This document shows, one piece after another, positions 43,760 to 53,421 of a stretch of 64,000 nucleotides of DNA. The stretch's first letter is position 1. Each line of letters begins with the position of its first letter. Made by a program: the position numbers and the translations under genes. Source of the DNA: Desulfosporosinus sp. HMP52 (lineage in GTDB: Bacteria > Bacillota > Desulfitobacteriia > Desulfitobacteriales > Desulfitobacteriaceae); the NCBI RefSeq assembly GCF_000765145.1, contig NZ_JMGA01000029.1, positions 55,070-119,069 on the forward strand. Reading direction: 5' to 3'. The notes under the pieces were generated by a model. It was given only the letters and a program-made list of their open reading frames with translations, searched no databases and was not told the DNA's origin.

Positions 43760-43797
43760 AAAGGCAGTCGACCAGTACTTCTGGTTCGACTGCCTTT
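43760..43797. terminator. bidirectional terminator between bactofilin and leuA
   Basis: A long stem (AAAGGCAGTCG..ACCAG / CTGGT..CGACTGCCTTT, one bulge) lies between the convergent stops, with TTTT at one end. Confidence 0.85.
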
Positions 43798-43849
43798 TGC
43801 GGTCAATGACTCCATTTCATTAATGGGGTAGTCCCCATGCAATGGGTTG

Positions 43850-45382
43850 TTAAGCTTCCTCTTCGCTCCCTCTGGAATCGGGGCGTATTTCTCTCTTTTC
43901 GAGAGCATTAATATAGGCTTTAGCGCTGGCCTCGATGATATCAGTCGAAAAACCCTTTCCAACTACAAGACGTCCATCCTCGTGACGCAGCTTAACTGTA
44001 GCCTCTCCCAGTGCCTCGCTGCTTCTTGTTACGGATTTCAGGGTGTAGTCTTCAAGAATTGCGGTATTTCCTGTGATCCTGTCAATAGTATTGAACAATG
44101 CATTTACCGGGCCATTTCCACAGGCGGCATCAGTCATTATAGTCCCTTCAATTTCCAGGCTTACTGTTGCCGTAGCCATCTCAATTCCATTAGTGGCAAT
44201 AGACATACTCTGCAAGACAATACTATTAAGAGCCCCTCCCGAATCTCCCATCAGAACAAACAAATCTTGGTCAAACACTTCTTTCTTAAGGTCTGCCAGT
44301 TGTAAAAATCTTTTATAAACGTCATCCAGCTGAGCCCCGGATACCTGGTAACCCAGTTCTTCTAAACAATGCTGCAGAGCATGCCGCCCCGATCTAGCTG
44401 TAAGGCTAATTAGATTCTGCGCGACTCCAATAGTTTCCGGTTGAATTATCTCATAAGTTTCTCGATCCTTAAGAACCCCATCCTGATGAATACCCGAGGC
44501 ATGATTGAAAGCATTGGCTCCTACAATCGCCTTATGGTCAGGAATAGTTACTCCTGTTATTCGGGAAACCAGTCTGCTGGTGGCGGATATTTCACGAGTA
44601 TTTACTTTACTCTCTACTCCATAGGCAGCCCTCCGAGTGTAAATTGCCATAATAACCTCTTCAAGAGAGGTATTCCCTGCCCGCTCGCCAATACCATTTA
44701 TTGTTCCTTCAACTTGGCTGGCTCCTGCTTTTATTCCCGCTAAGGAGTTGGCCGTTGCCATACCCAAGTCATTATGGCAATGAACACTCACGATGGCTTT
44801 GTCAATATTCTTAACGTTTTTAATCACATAACCTATAAGCTCCCCATATTCCCACGGGCTGGCATAACCGACGGTATCGGGAATATTAACGACGGTAGCT
44901 CCTGCCGAGATAACATTTTCGATGACTCTTGCTAAGAACATAGGATCACTTCGAAAGGCATCCTCTGCGTAAAATTCAACATCACTCACATATTTTTTGG
45001 CGTACTTCACTGCTGCAACAGCCTGTTCTACAACTTGATCTGGGTTAAGTTTCAATTTCTTTTCCATGTGAACTGGAGATACCCCTATGCCGGTATGGAT
45101 TCGGGGATATTCCGCTTTGCGCAGAGCTTGGGCGCAAAGGTCAATGTCCGCTTCTACTGCCCTAGTCAGCCCACAGATGGTTACTCCTTTAAGTTCTTGG
45201 GCCATTGTACGAACTGACTCCATGTCGCCAGGCGAAGACGCCGGAAAACCCGCTTCGATAATATCTACTCCCAGCTTTACTAACTGGTGCCCTATTTCTA
45301 ATTTTTCTCTAACGTTAAGAGTAATTCCTAAGGATTGCTCCCCATCTCTGAGGGTAGTATCAAACACATACAATTTACGCAT
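43850..45382 (-). CDS. leuA: 2-isopropylmalate synthase
   Basis: Catalyses the first step of leucine synthesis, acetyl-CoA plus 2-oxoisovalerate to 2-isopropylmalate. The 510-residue protein has the TIM barrel with the RDGEQ motif (12-16), the metal-binding HCHNDLGMATAN block, NGIGERAGN, and the C-terminal regulatory domain that binds leucine. It is monocistronic, with no other leu genes in the window, and is preceded by a T-box leader whose specifier fits leucine. Isopropylmalate synthase is favoured over homocitrate synthase by the length and the C-terminal regulatory domain. Confidence 0.9.
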   Translation of the reverse strand: MRKLYVFDTTLRDGEQSLGITLNVREKLEIGHQLVKLGVDIIEAGFPASSPGDMESVRTMAQELKGVTICGLTRAVEADIDLCAQALRKAEYPRIHTGIGVSPVHMEKKLKLNPDQVVEQAVAAVKYAKKYVSDVEFYAEDAFRSDPMFLARVIENVISAGATVVNIPDTVGYASPWEYGELIGYVIKNVKNIDKAIVSVHCHNDLGMATANSLAGIKAGASQVEGTINGIGERAGNTSLEEVIMAIYTRRAAYGVESKVNTREISATSRLVSRITGVTIPDHKAIVGANAFNHASGIHQDGVLKDRETYEIIQPETIGVAQNLISLTARSGRHALQHCLEELGYQVSGAQLDDVYKRFLQLADLKKEVFDQDLFVLMGDSGGALNSIVLQSMSIATNGIEMATATVSLEIEGTIMTDAACGNGPVNALFNTIDRITGNTAILEDYTLKSVTRSSEALGEATVKLRHEDGRLVVGKGFSTDIIEASAKAYINALEKREIRPDSRGSEEEA

Positions 45383-45396
45383 TACAATTCCTCCTT

Positions 45397-45752
45397 AAAA
45401 ATAAATAAACCCTTCATCTCTAATTGAGACGAAGGGTTAGTTCGCGGTACCACTCAAGTTGACGGCAAATAGCCGTCTTCTCTGCAGATACGAGAGCTGA
45501 TCGTGGTTCGTGGTTCGTAGTTCGTGGTTCGAATCCAAATAATAATTTACACTTCGAACGACGCGCATAGAACATCGAACATCGAGGTTCTGATATCCCC
45601 TTCCTTTTAACGGTGGAAGTTCCGTCCGAGCCTACTTTCAACATTTCGGTCGGCTACTCAAGGAAGAGTTCTAGACCCATACCATTGTTGCCTTTCACCA
45701 GCCGGCAACTCTCTTAAAACGGCACTAGGAGTATACTATTTCCTCTCATCGT
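45397..45752 (-). ncRNA. T-box leader (leucine) of leuA
   Basis: The Stem I distal region (AGAGAGTTGCCGG.. then GGTGAAAGGC), the AGTA/GAA loop E pair with CTC (Leu) directly after GAA as the likely specifier, the T-box GTGGTACCGCG near 45441-45453, and the terminator stem AACCCTTCGTCTC / GAGATGAAGGGTT with TTTATTTATTTTT tail (45397-45438) are all present. Uncharged tRNA-Leu should prevent termination. The part between Stem I and the T-box is longer than usual because it holds short repeats. No coding region is likely here. Confidence 0.9.
45502..45531. repeat. heptamer tandem repeat CGTGGTT x4 inside the T-box leader
   Basis: Four copies of CGTGGTT/CGTAGTT (45502-45529), followed by CG. A related A-rich form (ATCGAAC-type) lies at 45571-45590, so the insertion may reach from about 45500 to 45595. 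Both ends lie between Stem I and the antiterminator. Confidence 0.8.
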
Positions 45753-45771
45753 CATTTTAACAGTTTATAAC

Positions 45772-45799
45772 AGTTTACACTACTTCTATAGATTGTCAA
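45772..45799 (-). promoter_or_regulatory. promoter of leuA
   Basis: TTGACA, 16-bp spacer, TAAACT on the minus strand; start expected near 45765, just before T-box Stem I. From 45800 to 46020 I see nothing else. Confidence 0.6.
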
Positions 45800-46020
45800 G
45801 GGTGTTCCCGACTTTTTCTTTCCTTGATTTAACCCTCTGATTTATATATAGATAGAGAGAGTTCTTTCCAAAGACGATTCAACATTATTCTATATTATAT
45901 ATTCACAAACAATAGCAAGGGATAATTATCAACGGTTGCTATTCTAGTGCCCTTCATAGTAAGTATCATTACCTATACTTTTCTAGATTAACACAAAGGT
46001 TTTTATCGGTCATACATGGT

Positions 46021-47319
46021 TTATGCTAATTTAAGACGCTTTCCTTCTTGCAGTTCTTTTAAATTCGGATCCTGGAGAACTTGATCCCCCTCAGTTAAGC
46101 CTTCCAATATTGTGACTTGACTGTCATTTTCCAGTCCTTTCTTCACGGGCTGAATTTTTGCCTTACCCTCCTGAATTATCCAAACTGCATCTCCTTCTTG
46201 ATAAGGAAAAAGGGAAGTTTTAGGGATCATTAATTGATCTTGAACTTCTAAGGTGGTGAACATGACATCCACATTACTTCCTAAAACGACAGTCGGTGAG
46301 TTTTCAGCAACCTGAATAGTTACTTTAACCCGATTTTCTTTAAGTCCGAGTGGAGAAATTTTCTCCACAGCTGAGATAGCCACCTCATCAACTGTACCCT
46401 CAAAGGACTTATTACCCGAACTGGTTTCTTGAATTACTTGAACCGGATTTCCCACTTTAATATCAAGAGCGTCACTAGCCAGGACATAGCTTTCCAATTT
46501 GTACCCCCCATTTGTGAACACGGTCATAATTTGCTGACCTTGAGGAATAACGTTGCCTTCTTTTAGAGAAAGATCTTTGATAAACCCGTCTTGCTGAGCA
46601 ACCACTACGGCTTTACTAATCTTCTCTTCTAACTGGTCAATTTGCGCTTGAAGAGCTTTCTTCTGATTACTATAATATAGCTCTGTCCCTTGAGAAGTTT
46701 GATGTTGCTCATATATCAGTTGTAAGCCTAATTTCTGCTGATCTAAGAGGTTTTTTGCCTTTTCGAAAGCTCTCTCTGCTTCTTCGTATTGAACACGAGC
46801 AATTGAACCAGCCTCAAAGAGCGCCTTCTGGCGACCTAAGTTTTCTTCCTCAGTCTGGACATCCTTTTCCGCCAGCTGAATGAATAAGGTTTGTTGGGCG
46901 ATTTGCGCTTGATCAGGGCTCTTATATTTCTCCAAGCGCTGCCCTTCGAGACTCTGGAATTGGGCCTTCAATCCTTCCAGTTGATAATTCAAAACACTAG
47001 TACTCATCTCCAATAGTACTTGTCCTTTTATAACGCTGTCGCCATTTTCAACCTTGAGGGACTCCAGTTTTCCTTCAACCGAGTTAAAGATTGGCCACTC
47101 CTTTGCAGCCATAACTTCCCCCTCCTCAGTGAAACCTTTGCTAAAATCATTGGGCTGCATAGTAATTACGTCTACTTGCAGAGGCATGGCTTTAGAGATG
47201 GTGACCGCAATAATAATCAGGAGTGCAAGTCCCCCAATCATTAAGAATCTGGAATTTTTAAACTTAGGTAATTTAAACCTATTTGATGTTCGATTAAACT
47301 TAGCTTTTTCTATGACCAC
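46021..47319 (-). CDS. MacA/HlyD-like adaptor protein
   Basis: A 432-residue membrane-fusion (adaptor) subunit of an efflux or export ABC system. One N-terminal membrane helix (about 25-45) is followed by the lipoyl-like halves (VEGKLESLKVENGDSVIKGQ), a long coiled-coil hairpin (about 110-235) and a beta-barrel. The start is GTG at 47319, five bases after GGAGGGG; an ATG at 47376 without ribosome site is rejected. It lies 75 bp after the permease gene and is the last gene of the TetR-led operon. Confidence 0.85.
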   Translation of the reverse strand: MVIEKAKFNRTSNRFKLPKFKNSRFLMIGGLALLIIIAVTISKAMPLQVDVITMQPNDFSKGFTEEGEVMAAKEWPIFNSVEGKLESLKVENGDSVIKGQVLLEMSTSVLNYQLEGLKAQFQSLEGQRLEKYKSPDQAQIAQQTLFIQLAEKDVQTEEENLGRQKALFEAGSIARVQYEEAERAFEKAKNLLDQQKLGLQLIYEQHQTSQGTELYYSNQKKALQAQIDQLEEKISKAVVVAQQDGFIKDLSLKEGNVIPQGQQIMTVFTNGGYKLESYVLASDALDIKVGNPVQVIQETSSGNKSFEGTVDEVAISAVEKISPLGLKENRVKVTIQVAENSPTVVLGSNVDVMFTTLEVQDQLMIPKTSLFPYQEGDAVWIIQEGKAKIQPVKKGLENDSQVTILEGLTEGDQVLQDPNLKELQEGKRLKLA

Positions 47320-47394
47320 TTTTACCCCTCCTACTCTCAACTCACAGATACACTGTTTGCATACTTTATCTTTCATTCAGGTTCAATTCGAACT

Positions 47395-49773
47395 TTAGTC
47401 TCGAGTTGCCAGAATTTCTACATAGGGAAGTGATTTAATTTTGTAGTAAGCTCTGCTTTGAGCTACTAAAACAGAAAATGCAGTTCCCGCAGCTGCACCC
47501 AGCAAAGCCATGGGCGGAAGATCTGCCGGAAGAGAGTACATGTCATTGCTCATAGACTGAGCCATACTCATGCTTAAGCCATAGGCCATGGGTATACCAA
47601 GCAGGATTCCAAAGACATATAATGTCCATTGTTCTGAGGTGATTACCCTAAGCACCTCTCTAGGTGTCATTCCCAGCACGCGAAGGGAAGCTAATTCTCG
47701 TTTCCGTTCCGAGAGAGAGATTATGCTCGAATTATAGATGAGGGCAAATCCACAAATTCCTCCGAGAATTGCCAACAGCCAAACAGTAAAACCAAAAGAC
47801 TCCATCATTTTTTCGATCTTTGCCCCTGTATCCTTGCGAGATTCGATGGAGGATACATTGCTGGCATTTTGATATTTGCTTTTCATGGCTCCTACTTCGG
47901 CAGAATCCATTTTAATTAACATTGCAGTACTGATTTCTCCTTGCCTGAGAAAGTGTTGTAATTCCGTATCCTTCATGAAGGCATTAAGCCCAACATACTG
48001 TGGAACGACTCCAGTGACCAATAAATTCCCACCCTTTTGACTAATGGTCTCTCTCCTTAAGGAGCTTTCCACATAAATAATGTCCCCCACGCTGACATTC
48101 AAGGATTTGGCCAAATGTTCGGAAAGTAATATTCCGTGGTCAGGAACCTCCAAGCGCCGTCCGTTTTTGTCCAGGATATTATAAAGTCTCGACCCTTCAG
48201 CTAGACCCATCAGGGCGACTTCTTTCTTTAACCAACCATTTCTCAAAGTAGCAGGCACTTCCAAGATTGGCTCAACTCTGGAAACCCCCGGGTCATGGGC
48301 AACGGCATATTTTGTAGCCCCAGTAGGGGAGGGTTCGCTAAGCTGTAATTTGACATCATAGGTTTGCACTTGTTCTAACTGAACCACAGTCAATAAGTCG
48401 GTCATATTCTGCATAGACCACGATACTGTCATTAAGCTATAGACTACAGCGATCCCTACAACATTAAAAACACTCCTGGTTGGTGTACGAAACACGTCTC
48501 GAATACCCATCTGGGCTTGAGAGGATAGGGTCTGCCAAAACCAACTGAATTTCTCGATTAAGGTTTTGCGCGCAGTCCCTGGCGCTGGTGGTCTCATGGC
48601 TTGGGCTGGTTCTAAACGCAAGATCTCCAGACTGCCTTTTATTCCACTGAGTATGCTAAAGACTAAAGCCAGGGCCAGACTGATAAAGAGGTATTTAAAT
48701 GAAAACTCGCTTTTGAGACCAGGTAGAGCGAAAAAATCCCGGTACATTGTGGTTAAGGGAAATGAAAGAGCGATGCCAGATAATCCTCCCAGCAATCCAC
48801 CTGTAGTCCCTATAACCATGGGATAGGACAGATAGTGTATGACAATCTCCAGATCAGTAAAGCCAAAAGCCTTTAGAGTCCCAATAGATACTCGTTGCTG
48901 TTCAATAAGCCGTCGCAGCATAGTATACAAAATGATAGCCGCGACTCCTAAAAACACTACAGGAAGGGTTTTTGTCGTAGTGCGGATTTGTTTGATTTCG
49001 CTGGTTAGAATGGAGTGACTTGTCTGATCCTTCCGAGGGACCATACTTCGAAAACCATAAGGCTTTAACTCAGCTTTCAGATTATCCTTTACAGAATCAA
49101 AGCTTACTCCTTCTTCAAGAGTAAACACTATATCATTAACTTGCCCTTTTTCCTTTACCAGCACCTTAAGAGTATCTAATGAAATATAGGCTATACCAAA
49201 TTCTTCAGCCGATGGATAAAGATCTTGGGCATTTCTCATAATGTATATGAACTCAGGACTTTGCCCAGTTCCTGTAATATATAGGGAGACCTGATTTCCA
49301 TCGATACTTAGATCAATTGAATCCCCTATGGACAAATGATTAGCCTCTAAAAATTTGGGATCCACGAGAATTTCAGGTTGGTTTTCCCTCGGAAGCCGTC
49401 CCTCAATAAGTTTAATCTGGTTAATCTGAGCAGCATTGCTCTTATTGAGAGTAACCATCTTCAAATACTTATTAGAGTCTTTCTGTTGGTCTATAATACG
49501 AACTTCTTTGACAATCCGTCCTGTGACTTGATTAATACCAGGTAACAAGGTAAGTGAGTTTACTTTATTTTCAGGATACCCTGTTACAGTGATAAAACCG
49601 TCGGCGAAGTTGGTTTCTGAATAAAACTCCTGCTGTGCCTTATCCATACTTTCCACGGCAATGGACATGGAGGTATAGAGGAGTAAGCCTATGGCGATAA
49701 CTATAATGCAGGCAAGATAAACTCCAAAGTTTTCTTTAATATCTCTTATCGCTTTTCTTCTAAGCATTACCAT
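47395..49773 (-). CDS. ABC transporter permease, FtsX/MacB type
   Basis: A 792-residue permease with two FtsX-type units: a membrane helix at the N-terminus, a large extracytoplasmic domain, three helices (about 260-385), then the same plan again (helix near 430, extracytoplasmic domain, three helices at the C-terminus). It overlaps the ATPase gene by 7 bp. Substrates of such exporters include peptides, lipids or toxic compounds; none can be named here. Confidence 0.9.
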   Translation of the reverse strand: MVMLRRKAIRDIKENFGVYLACIIVIAIGLLLYTSMSIAVESMDKAQQEFYSETNFADGFITVTGYPENKVNSLTLLPGINQVTGRIVKEVRIIDQQKDSNKYLKMVTLNKSNAAQINQIKLIEGRLPRENQPEILVDPKFLEANHLSIGDSIDLSIDGNQVSLYITGTGQSPEFIYIMRNAQDLYPSAEEFGIAYISLDTLKVLVKEKGQVNDIVFTLEEGVSFDSVKDNLKAELKPYGFRSMVPRKDQTSHSILTSEIKQIRTTTKTLPVVFLGVAAIILYTMLRRLIEQQRVSIGTLKAFGFTDLEIVIHYLSYPMVIGTTGGLLGGLSGIALSFPLTTMYRDFFALPGLKSEFSFKYLFISLALALVFSILSGIKGSLEILRLEPAQAMRPPAPGTARKTLIEKFSWFWQTLSSQAQMGIRDVFRTPTRSVFNVVGIAVVYSLMTVSWSMQNMTDLLTVVQLEQVQTYDVKLQLSEPSPTGATKYAVAHDPGVSRVEPILEVPATLRNGWLKKEVALMGLAEGSRLYNILDKNGRRLEVPDHGILLSEHLAKSLNVSVGDIIYVESSLRRETISQKGGNLLVTGVVPQYVGLNAFMKDTELQHFLRQGEISTAMLIKMDSAEVGAMKSKYQNASNVSSIESRKDTGAKIEKMMESFGFTVWLLAILGGICGFALIYNSSIISLSERKRELASLRVLGMTPREVLRVITSEQWTLYVFGILLGIPMAYGLSMSMAQSMSNDMYSLPADLPPMALLGAAAGTAFSVLVAQSRAYYKIKSLPYVEILATRD

Positions 49774-50471
49774 GTTATCTCCTCAGGACAAAGGGGTTTT
49801 TCAATGACTTTAACATCATCGAGTAATCCATCCTTTAAATAAAAAACCCGATTGGCCATTTTGGCAATTTCTACATTATGGGTAATAATAATAACCGTCT
49901 TATGGTAATCAAGGTTCAACTTCTGTAAGGCTTTTAAAACCTGAATACCTGTTTGAATATCTAAGGCACCCGTCGGCTCATCGCAGAGCAAAAGCTCTGG
50001 GTTTTTGACAATAGCTCGTGCGATGGCTACCCGCTGCTGCTGGCCTCCTGAAAGTTGGGCAGGAAAGTGATCTTTCCAGTTTTCCAGACCGACTTCCCGT
50101 AAAATATCCAGTACTGAGAGTGGATTTTCGGCAATTTCTGCAGCTAGTCTTACATTTTCATAGACTGTGAGATTAGGCATTAAGTTGTAATTTTGAAAGA
50201 CAAATCCGACCTCATTTCGTCGATACAGGGTAAGCTGTTGGTCATCAATCTCATGCAGCGGTTGTTCCTTGTAATAAAGCTCACCAGTTGAGGCCTGGGT
50301 CATGCCACCGATAATATTTAGTAAGGTTGTCTTCCCAGAGCCGCTTTGCCCCAGGATTACAATGAATTCTCCAGAGAAGAGCTGGAAGTCAATCCCCTTT
50401 AAAACCTCAATTTCCACTTCACCGGTACGATAATTTTTGCGGAGATTTTTTCCTTCCATAAGAATGTCCAT
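49767..50471 (-). CDS. ABC transporter ATPase, MacB/LolD type
   Basis: A 234-residue ATPase with Walker [10 protein letters not shown], signature [14 protein letters not shown], Walker [13 protein letters not shown] and the H-loop ITHN. The LolD/MacB-group features agree with the partner permease. The ATG at 50471 lies eight bases after AGGAGG; a GTG nine bases earlier overlaps that site. It follows the TetR gene by 24 bp. Confidence 0.93.
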   Translation of the reverse strand: MDILMEGKNLRKNYRTGEVEIEVLKGIDFQLFSGEFIVILGQSGSGKTTLLNIIGGMTQASTGELYYKEQPLHEIDDQQLTLYRRNEVGFVFQNYNLMPNLTVYENVRLAAEIAENPLSVLDILREVGLENWKDHFPAQLSGGQQQRVAIARAIVKNPELLLCDEPTGALDIQTGIQVLKALQKLNLDYHKTVIIITHNVEIAKMANRVFYLKDGLLDDVKVIEKPLCPEEITW

Positions 50472-50495
50472 CTCTCTCACCTCCTAGAAAATGGC

Positions 50496-51137
50496 TTAGT
50501 TCGTGGAATCTAAGCTATACATTCCATACTTTAAGATTTCCATGTATCCCATATACTCTGCCATAATTTTATCGTAGTCTTGGAACAGCTCATGTTCCTT
50601 ACCCTTATAGTCCTTGAGATACTTTTCCCCAAGTGCACCTATAAAAAGCGTGATTACTTCAATTGCCTTGGATGGTTCTACTCCACCTCTGAACTTGGAA
50701 TAATCGATATCCTTAAAAAACGTTGGAATATATTCTTTAGAAGCTTTTAAATACTTTTTTTCGATATCGGAACGCATCTCCTCAGGTGGACTTGCAAGTG
50801 CTTCCATAAACAGTTTTACAATATAGGGGTATTCCTGAGCTATCTTAAGCTTAATCACACCCAGTTCACTAAACCTTTGGAAGATATCCTTGGTCTCTGT
50901 TAAGGGATATTTTATAAATTCTTCTGTCATCGATTGCATACAGTAATCTAAGACATAATAAAATAAAGCTTTCTTATTTTTAAAATAATGAAACAAAATT
51001 CCTTTGGATATACCAGCTTCTTTTGTAATTGCATTGGTAGAGGCTTTGTCATACCCTTTATCGGCAAATTCAAGAATACAGGCATCTAAAATCTTCTTCT
51101 TTTTATCTTCATTAAGATTTTCAAAATTCTCGTACAA
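50496..51137 (-). CDS. TetR-family repressor of the export operon
   Basis: A 213-residue regulator with a canonical TetR helix-turn-helix (STNAITKEAGISKGILFHYFKNK at 35-57, the motif ends in FHYF). It is the first gene of an operon with the ATPase, permease and adaptor. An 8-bp-arm palindrome overlaps the -35 box of the operon promoter, so it probably represses its own operon until a ligand (possibly the exported compound) binds. Confidence 0.9.
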   Translation of the reverse strand: MYENFENLNEDKKKKILDACILEFADKGYDKASTNAITKEAGISKGILFHYFKNKKALFYYVLDYCMQSMTEEFIKYPLTETKDIFQRFSELGVIKLKIAQEYPYIVKLFMEALASPPEEMRSDIEKKYLKASKEYIPTFFKDIDYSKFRGGVEPSKAIEVITLFIGALGEKYLKDYKGKEHELFQDYDKIMAEYMGYMEILKYGMYSLDSTN

Positions 51138-51193
51138 AAATATTCTCTCCTTAGTTTCAAGACATCCTTATTAAGGCTTAGACATTTGAGTGG

Positions 51194-51224
51194 ATTATAT
51201 CACCAAATTGACCAAGTGGTCAAT
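51194..51224 (-). promoter_or_regulatory. promoter and TetR operator of the export operon
   Basis: On the minus strand TTGACC, 18-bp spacer, TATAAT. ATTGACCA and TGGTCAAT with a 2-bp centre (51207-51224) form a perfect palindrome covering the -35. The gap continues to 51577 with an imperfect hairpin (CTGCACC / GGTGCAG, 51279-51319) of unclear role. Confidence 0.75.
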
Positions 51225-51577
51225 GAAAATCGATGCATGGTCATAAATAGTTACCAGTCATTCTTGACCAATAGAAAAACTGCACCTCCATGTTAACGAT
51301 GTCTAACAATTGGGGTGCAGATCAGATGCCTTCTTCTTTTTCTATTTCAATATTTAATTATCTAAAAGGCCCAAACTATTTTGGTTTCTAAAAAACCTCT
51401 CCCATAAATACTCACAAAATACATCCATATAATGTCAGTTCTATCCTTCTCAATAAAAAGGTGCTAACCACAAAAATTACTGATAAGTATTATATATCTA
51501 AAACTAAAATTTCAGGCTAAAGATACCTTTAGGTGGTAATAACTAATTATACGATCCAACGAAAGGGGGCTAAGGGC

Positions 51578-52129
51578 TTGGAAGAAATACTGTTATCCAA
51601 TAGAATCATTGACTTAGGTTCCATCGGATTAATAATTGTACCGCTGGGGGATTCCTCTTTAAATGTTATAAAGCTAAAAGTTTATGAGCGGGAGAACTTT
51701 TTTTCGAACCCTATTCCTGACATTAATCAAACTCAAATAGCGGAGTTCTCAATCTCCGCCAACTCTTTTTCTGAAGCAGTTGAGGAAATTCAAGAACTCT
51801 ATGATGGCTGGTCAAAAATCAATAAGTCTGAGACAACGACTATTATTGGTATTCATAATCAAAATCCTAATGTCCTGTATATTCAGTTTTCACACGGCGA
51901 ACGATATTATATCTATAAACGTTGCTTGACACTTAGTAAAGAAATGATCTTTGAAGAGTTATTTGGCAAAAATCATAATCTTAGTCGGCGCTCTTTAAAC
52001 CATGAAGATGAACAATACTTGATTTCCAAACTCCGGTTTATGCCTAAAACTAAAAATGCAATTAGTTTCTATTCTTATAAGCCTCAGAAACGAGCAAAAA
52101 GACACTTTTCGTTTTCTAGTTCATCCTAA
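51578..52129 (+). CDS. hypothetical protein of 183 residues
   Basis: I do not recognise a family. The protein is mixed hydrophobic and charged with no membrane segment, and ends in a Lys/Arg/Ser-rich tail. The TTG at 51578 has AAAGGGGGC ahead of it; a GTG at 51533 is the longer alternative but its only AGGTGG lies on top of it. It is convergent with the second YeiH gene, 14 bp away. Confidence 0.6.
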   Translation: MEEILLSNRIIDLGSIGLIIVPLGDSSLNVIKLKVYERENFFSNPIPDINQTQIAEFSISANSFSEAVEEIQELYDGWSKINKSETTTIIGIHNQNPNVLYIQFSHGERYYIYKRCLTLSKEMIFEELFGKNHNLSRRSLNHEDEQYLISKLRFMPKTKNAISFYSYKPQKRAKRHFSFSSSS

Positions 52130-52143
52130 TGTAGCCTGTAAAC

Positions 52144-53181
52144 CTATACACTCAGCCACATTAAGGCAAAAAAGGATACGGAGGAAACTACTATAGAGGC
52201 AATGATCATAGCCAAAAGAGGTCTCATGGCACGAGTCCTTAAACTTGAGAGGTGAACATTAAGCCCTAAACCAACCATAGCTGCTCCTAAAAGAAACGAT
52301 GATGCTGAGGAAATGTCTTTTAATACATTCTCAGGAATCTCAAGATAGGTTCCTATCAAACTTGTAATGATAAATCCTACTAAAAACCAAGGAAAGGGTG
52401 CACTTTGACTCTTTCCACCCTCCTTACGCTTCATCCACATGGAGAGAAGAAAACTTAAGGGAATCAGCAGAAACACTCTGCCTAGCTTAGCAAGTAAACT
52501 TATGGCCATAACATCCGGACCAGCAGGCATAGCCGCTGCTGCAACATGAGCTATCTCATGCAAACTAACTCCACTCCAGATACCATATGTGACAGAACTT
52601 ATGGGCAAAAAGGGCATCAAAAATGTATAAGATAAAGCAAAAACTGTTCCAACCAAAGCAATGATTCCTGCTCCGATTGCAGTATCTTCATCGTTGGCCT
52701 TAAGAATTGGAGAGACAGCGGCAATTGCCGCGGCACCACAAACTCCCGTCCCGATTCCTAAAAGCAACGAGAGGTTCAAGTCTGCTTTAAATAACTTTGC
52801 CAATAGCATGGTAACACTAATCCCCATAATAATTGTCAGAGCATCATAGACAAGCAGAATTCCACCCTTATGAATCACCAAATCAATATTCAACTTAAAT
52901 CCATAAAGAATAATTGCAAACCGCATCAGATAACGTGCGGAAAACTGTATTCCTTCTCGCAGACTCTCCGGATACCCAACAACATTACGATATATTACCG
53001 CCATCAAGATAGCGCTTAACATTGCTCCAATTCGATCTATAACCGGCAGGCTTCCTAGCAAGGTTCCAGCACCGGCAAAAACCATGGTAAACATAATTCC
53101 CATTACAAAACGGTTTCGCCTTTCCTGTTCTATTATTAAACTTTGCTGAAAACCTAAGTTCACTTTAGCCTGAAACCACAT
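52144..53181 (-). CDS. YeiH-family putative sulfate exporter, copy 2
   Basis: A 345-residue polytopic protein with the family signature LLLGIGTGVCGAAAIAAVSPI and MVGLGLNVHLS near the end. It is shorter and clearly diverged from the copy at 20337. AGGGAGGC precedes the ATG. It is divergent from a LysR regulator, the common yeiH-yeiE arrangement. Transported ion unknown. Confidence 0.85.
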   Translation of the reverse strand: MWFQAKVNLGFQQSLIIEQERRNRFVMGIMFTMVFAGAGTLLGSLPVIDRIGAMLSAILMAVIYRNVVGYPESLREGIQFSARYLMRFAIILYGFKLNIDLVIHKGGILLVYDALTIIMGISVTMLLAKLFKADLNLSLLLGIGTGVCGAAAIAAVSPILKANDEDTAIGAGIIALVGTVFALSYTFLMPFLPISSVTYGIWSGVSLHEIAHVAAAAMPAGPDVMAISLLAKLGRVFLLIPLSFLLSMWMKRKEGGKSQSAPFPWFLVGFIITSLIGTYLEIPENVLKDISSASSFLLGAAMVGLGLNVHLSSLRTRAMRPLLAMIIASIVVSSVSFFALMWLSV

Positions 53182-53246
53182 TTTTATTGCCTCCCTATTT
53201 TTGTCAACGAATCAACCTTTCGACTCATCAACAGCAAATGCCTATG

Positions 53247-53325
53247 AGTAAACTATAAATTCATAACAGGTGGTGAGGCAATATAGGTTCCTTTAGCTTA
53301 TCATTAGTAAACTATATTTTAGTTT
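53247..53325. promoter_or_regulatory. repeated AGTAAACTATA sites between yeiH2 and lysR
   Basis: AGTAAACTATA occurs at 53247-53257 and 53306-53316, 59 bp apart. The second is part of a 17-bp palindrome (AAACTA-N5-TAGTTT, 53309-53325). Both lie in the 240-bp divergent promoter region, where a LysR regulator would bind. Confidence 0.5.
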
Positions 53326-53421
53326 GTCGGTATTTGTTGTATTATTATGACGAGCATTCTGTATCTTGAAGTAAATTTTAAGTGCCAAATTAATCATTTA
53401 ACTGGACTAGGGGTGTAAACA

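Noticed and set aside
45502..45590. CRISPR-like array
   Set aside because: The units are 7 bp and contiguous with no spacers, and there are no cas genes.
45420..45644. 74-codon open frame upstream of leuA
   Set aside because: It lies wholly in the T-box leader and reads through the heptamer repeats; the RNA structure explains the region.
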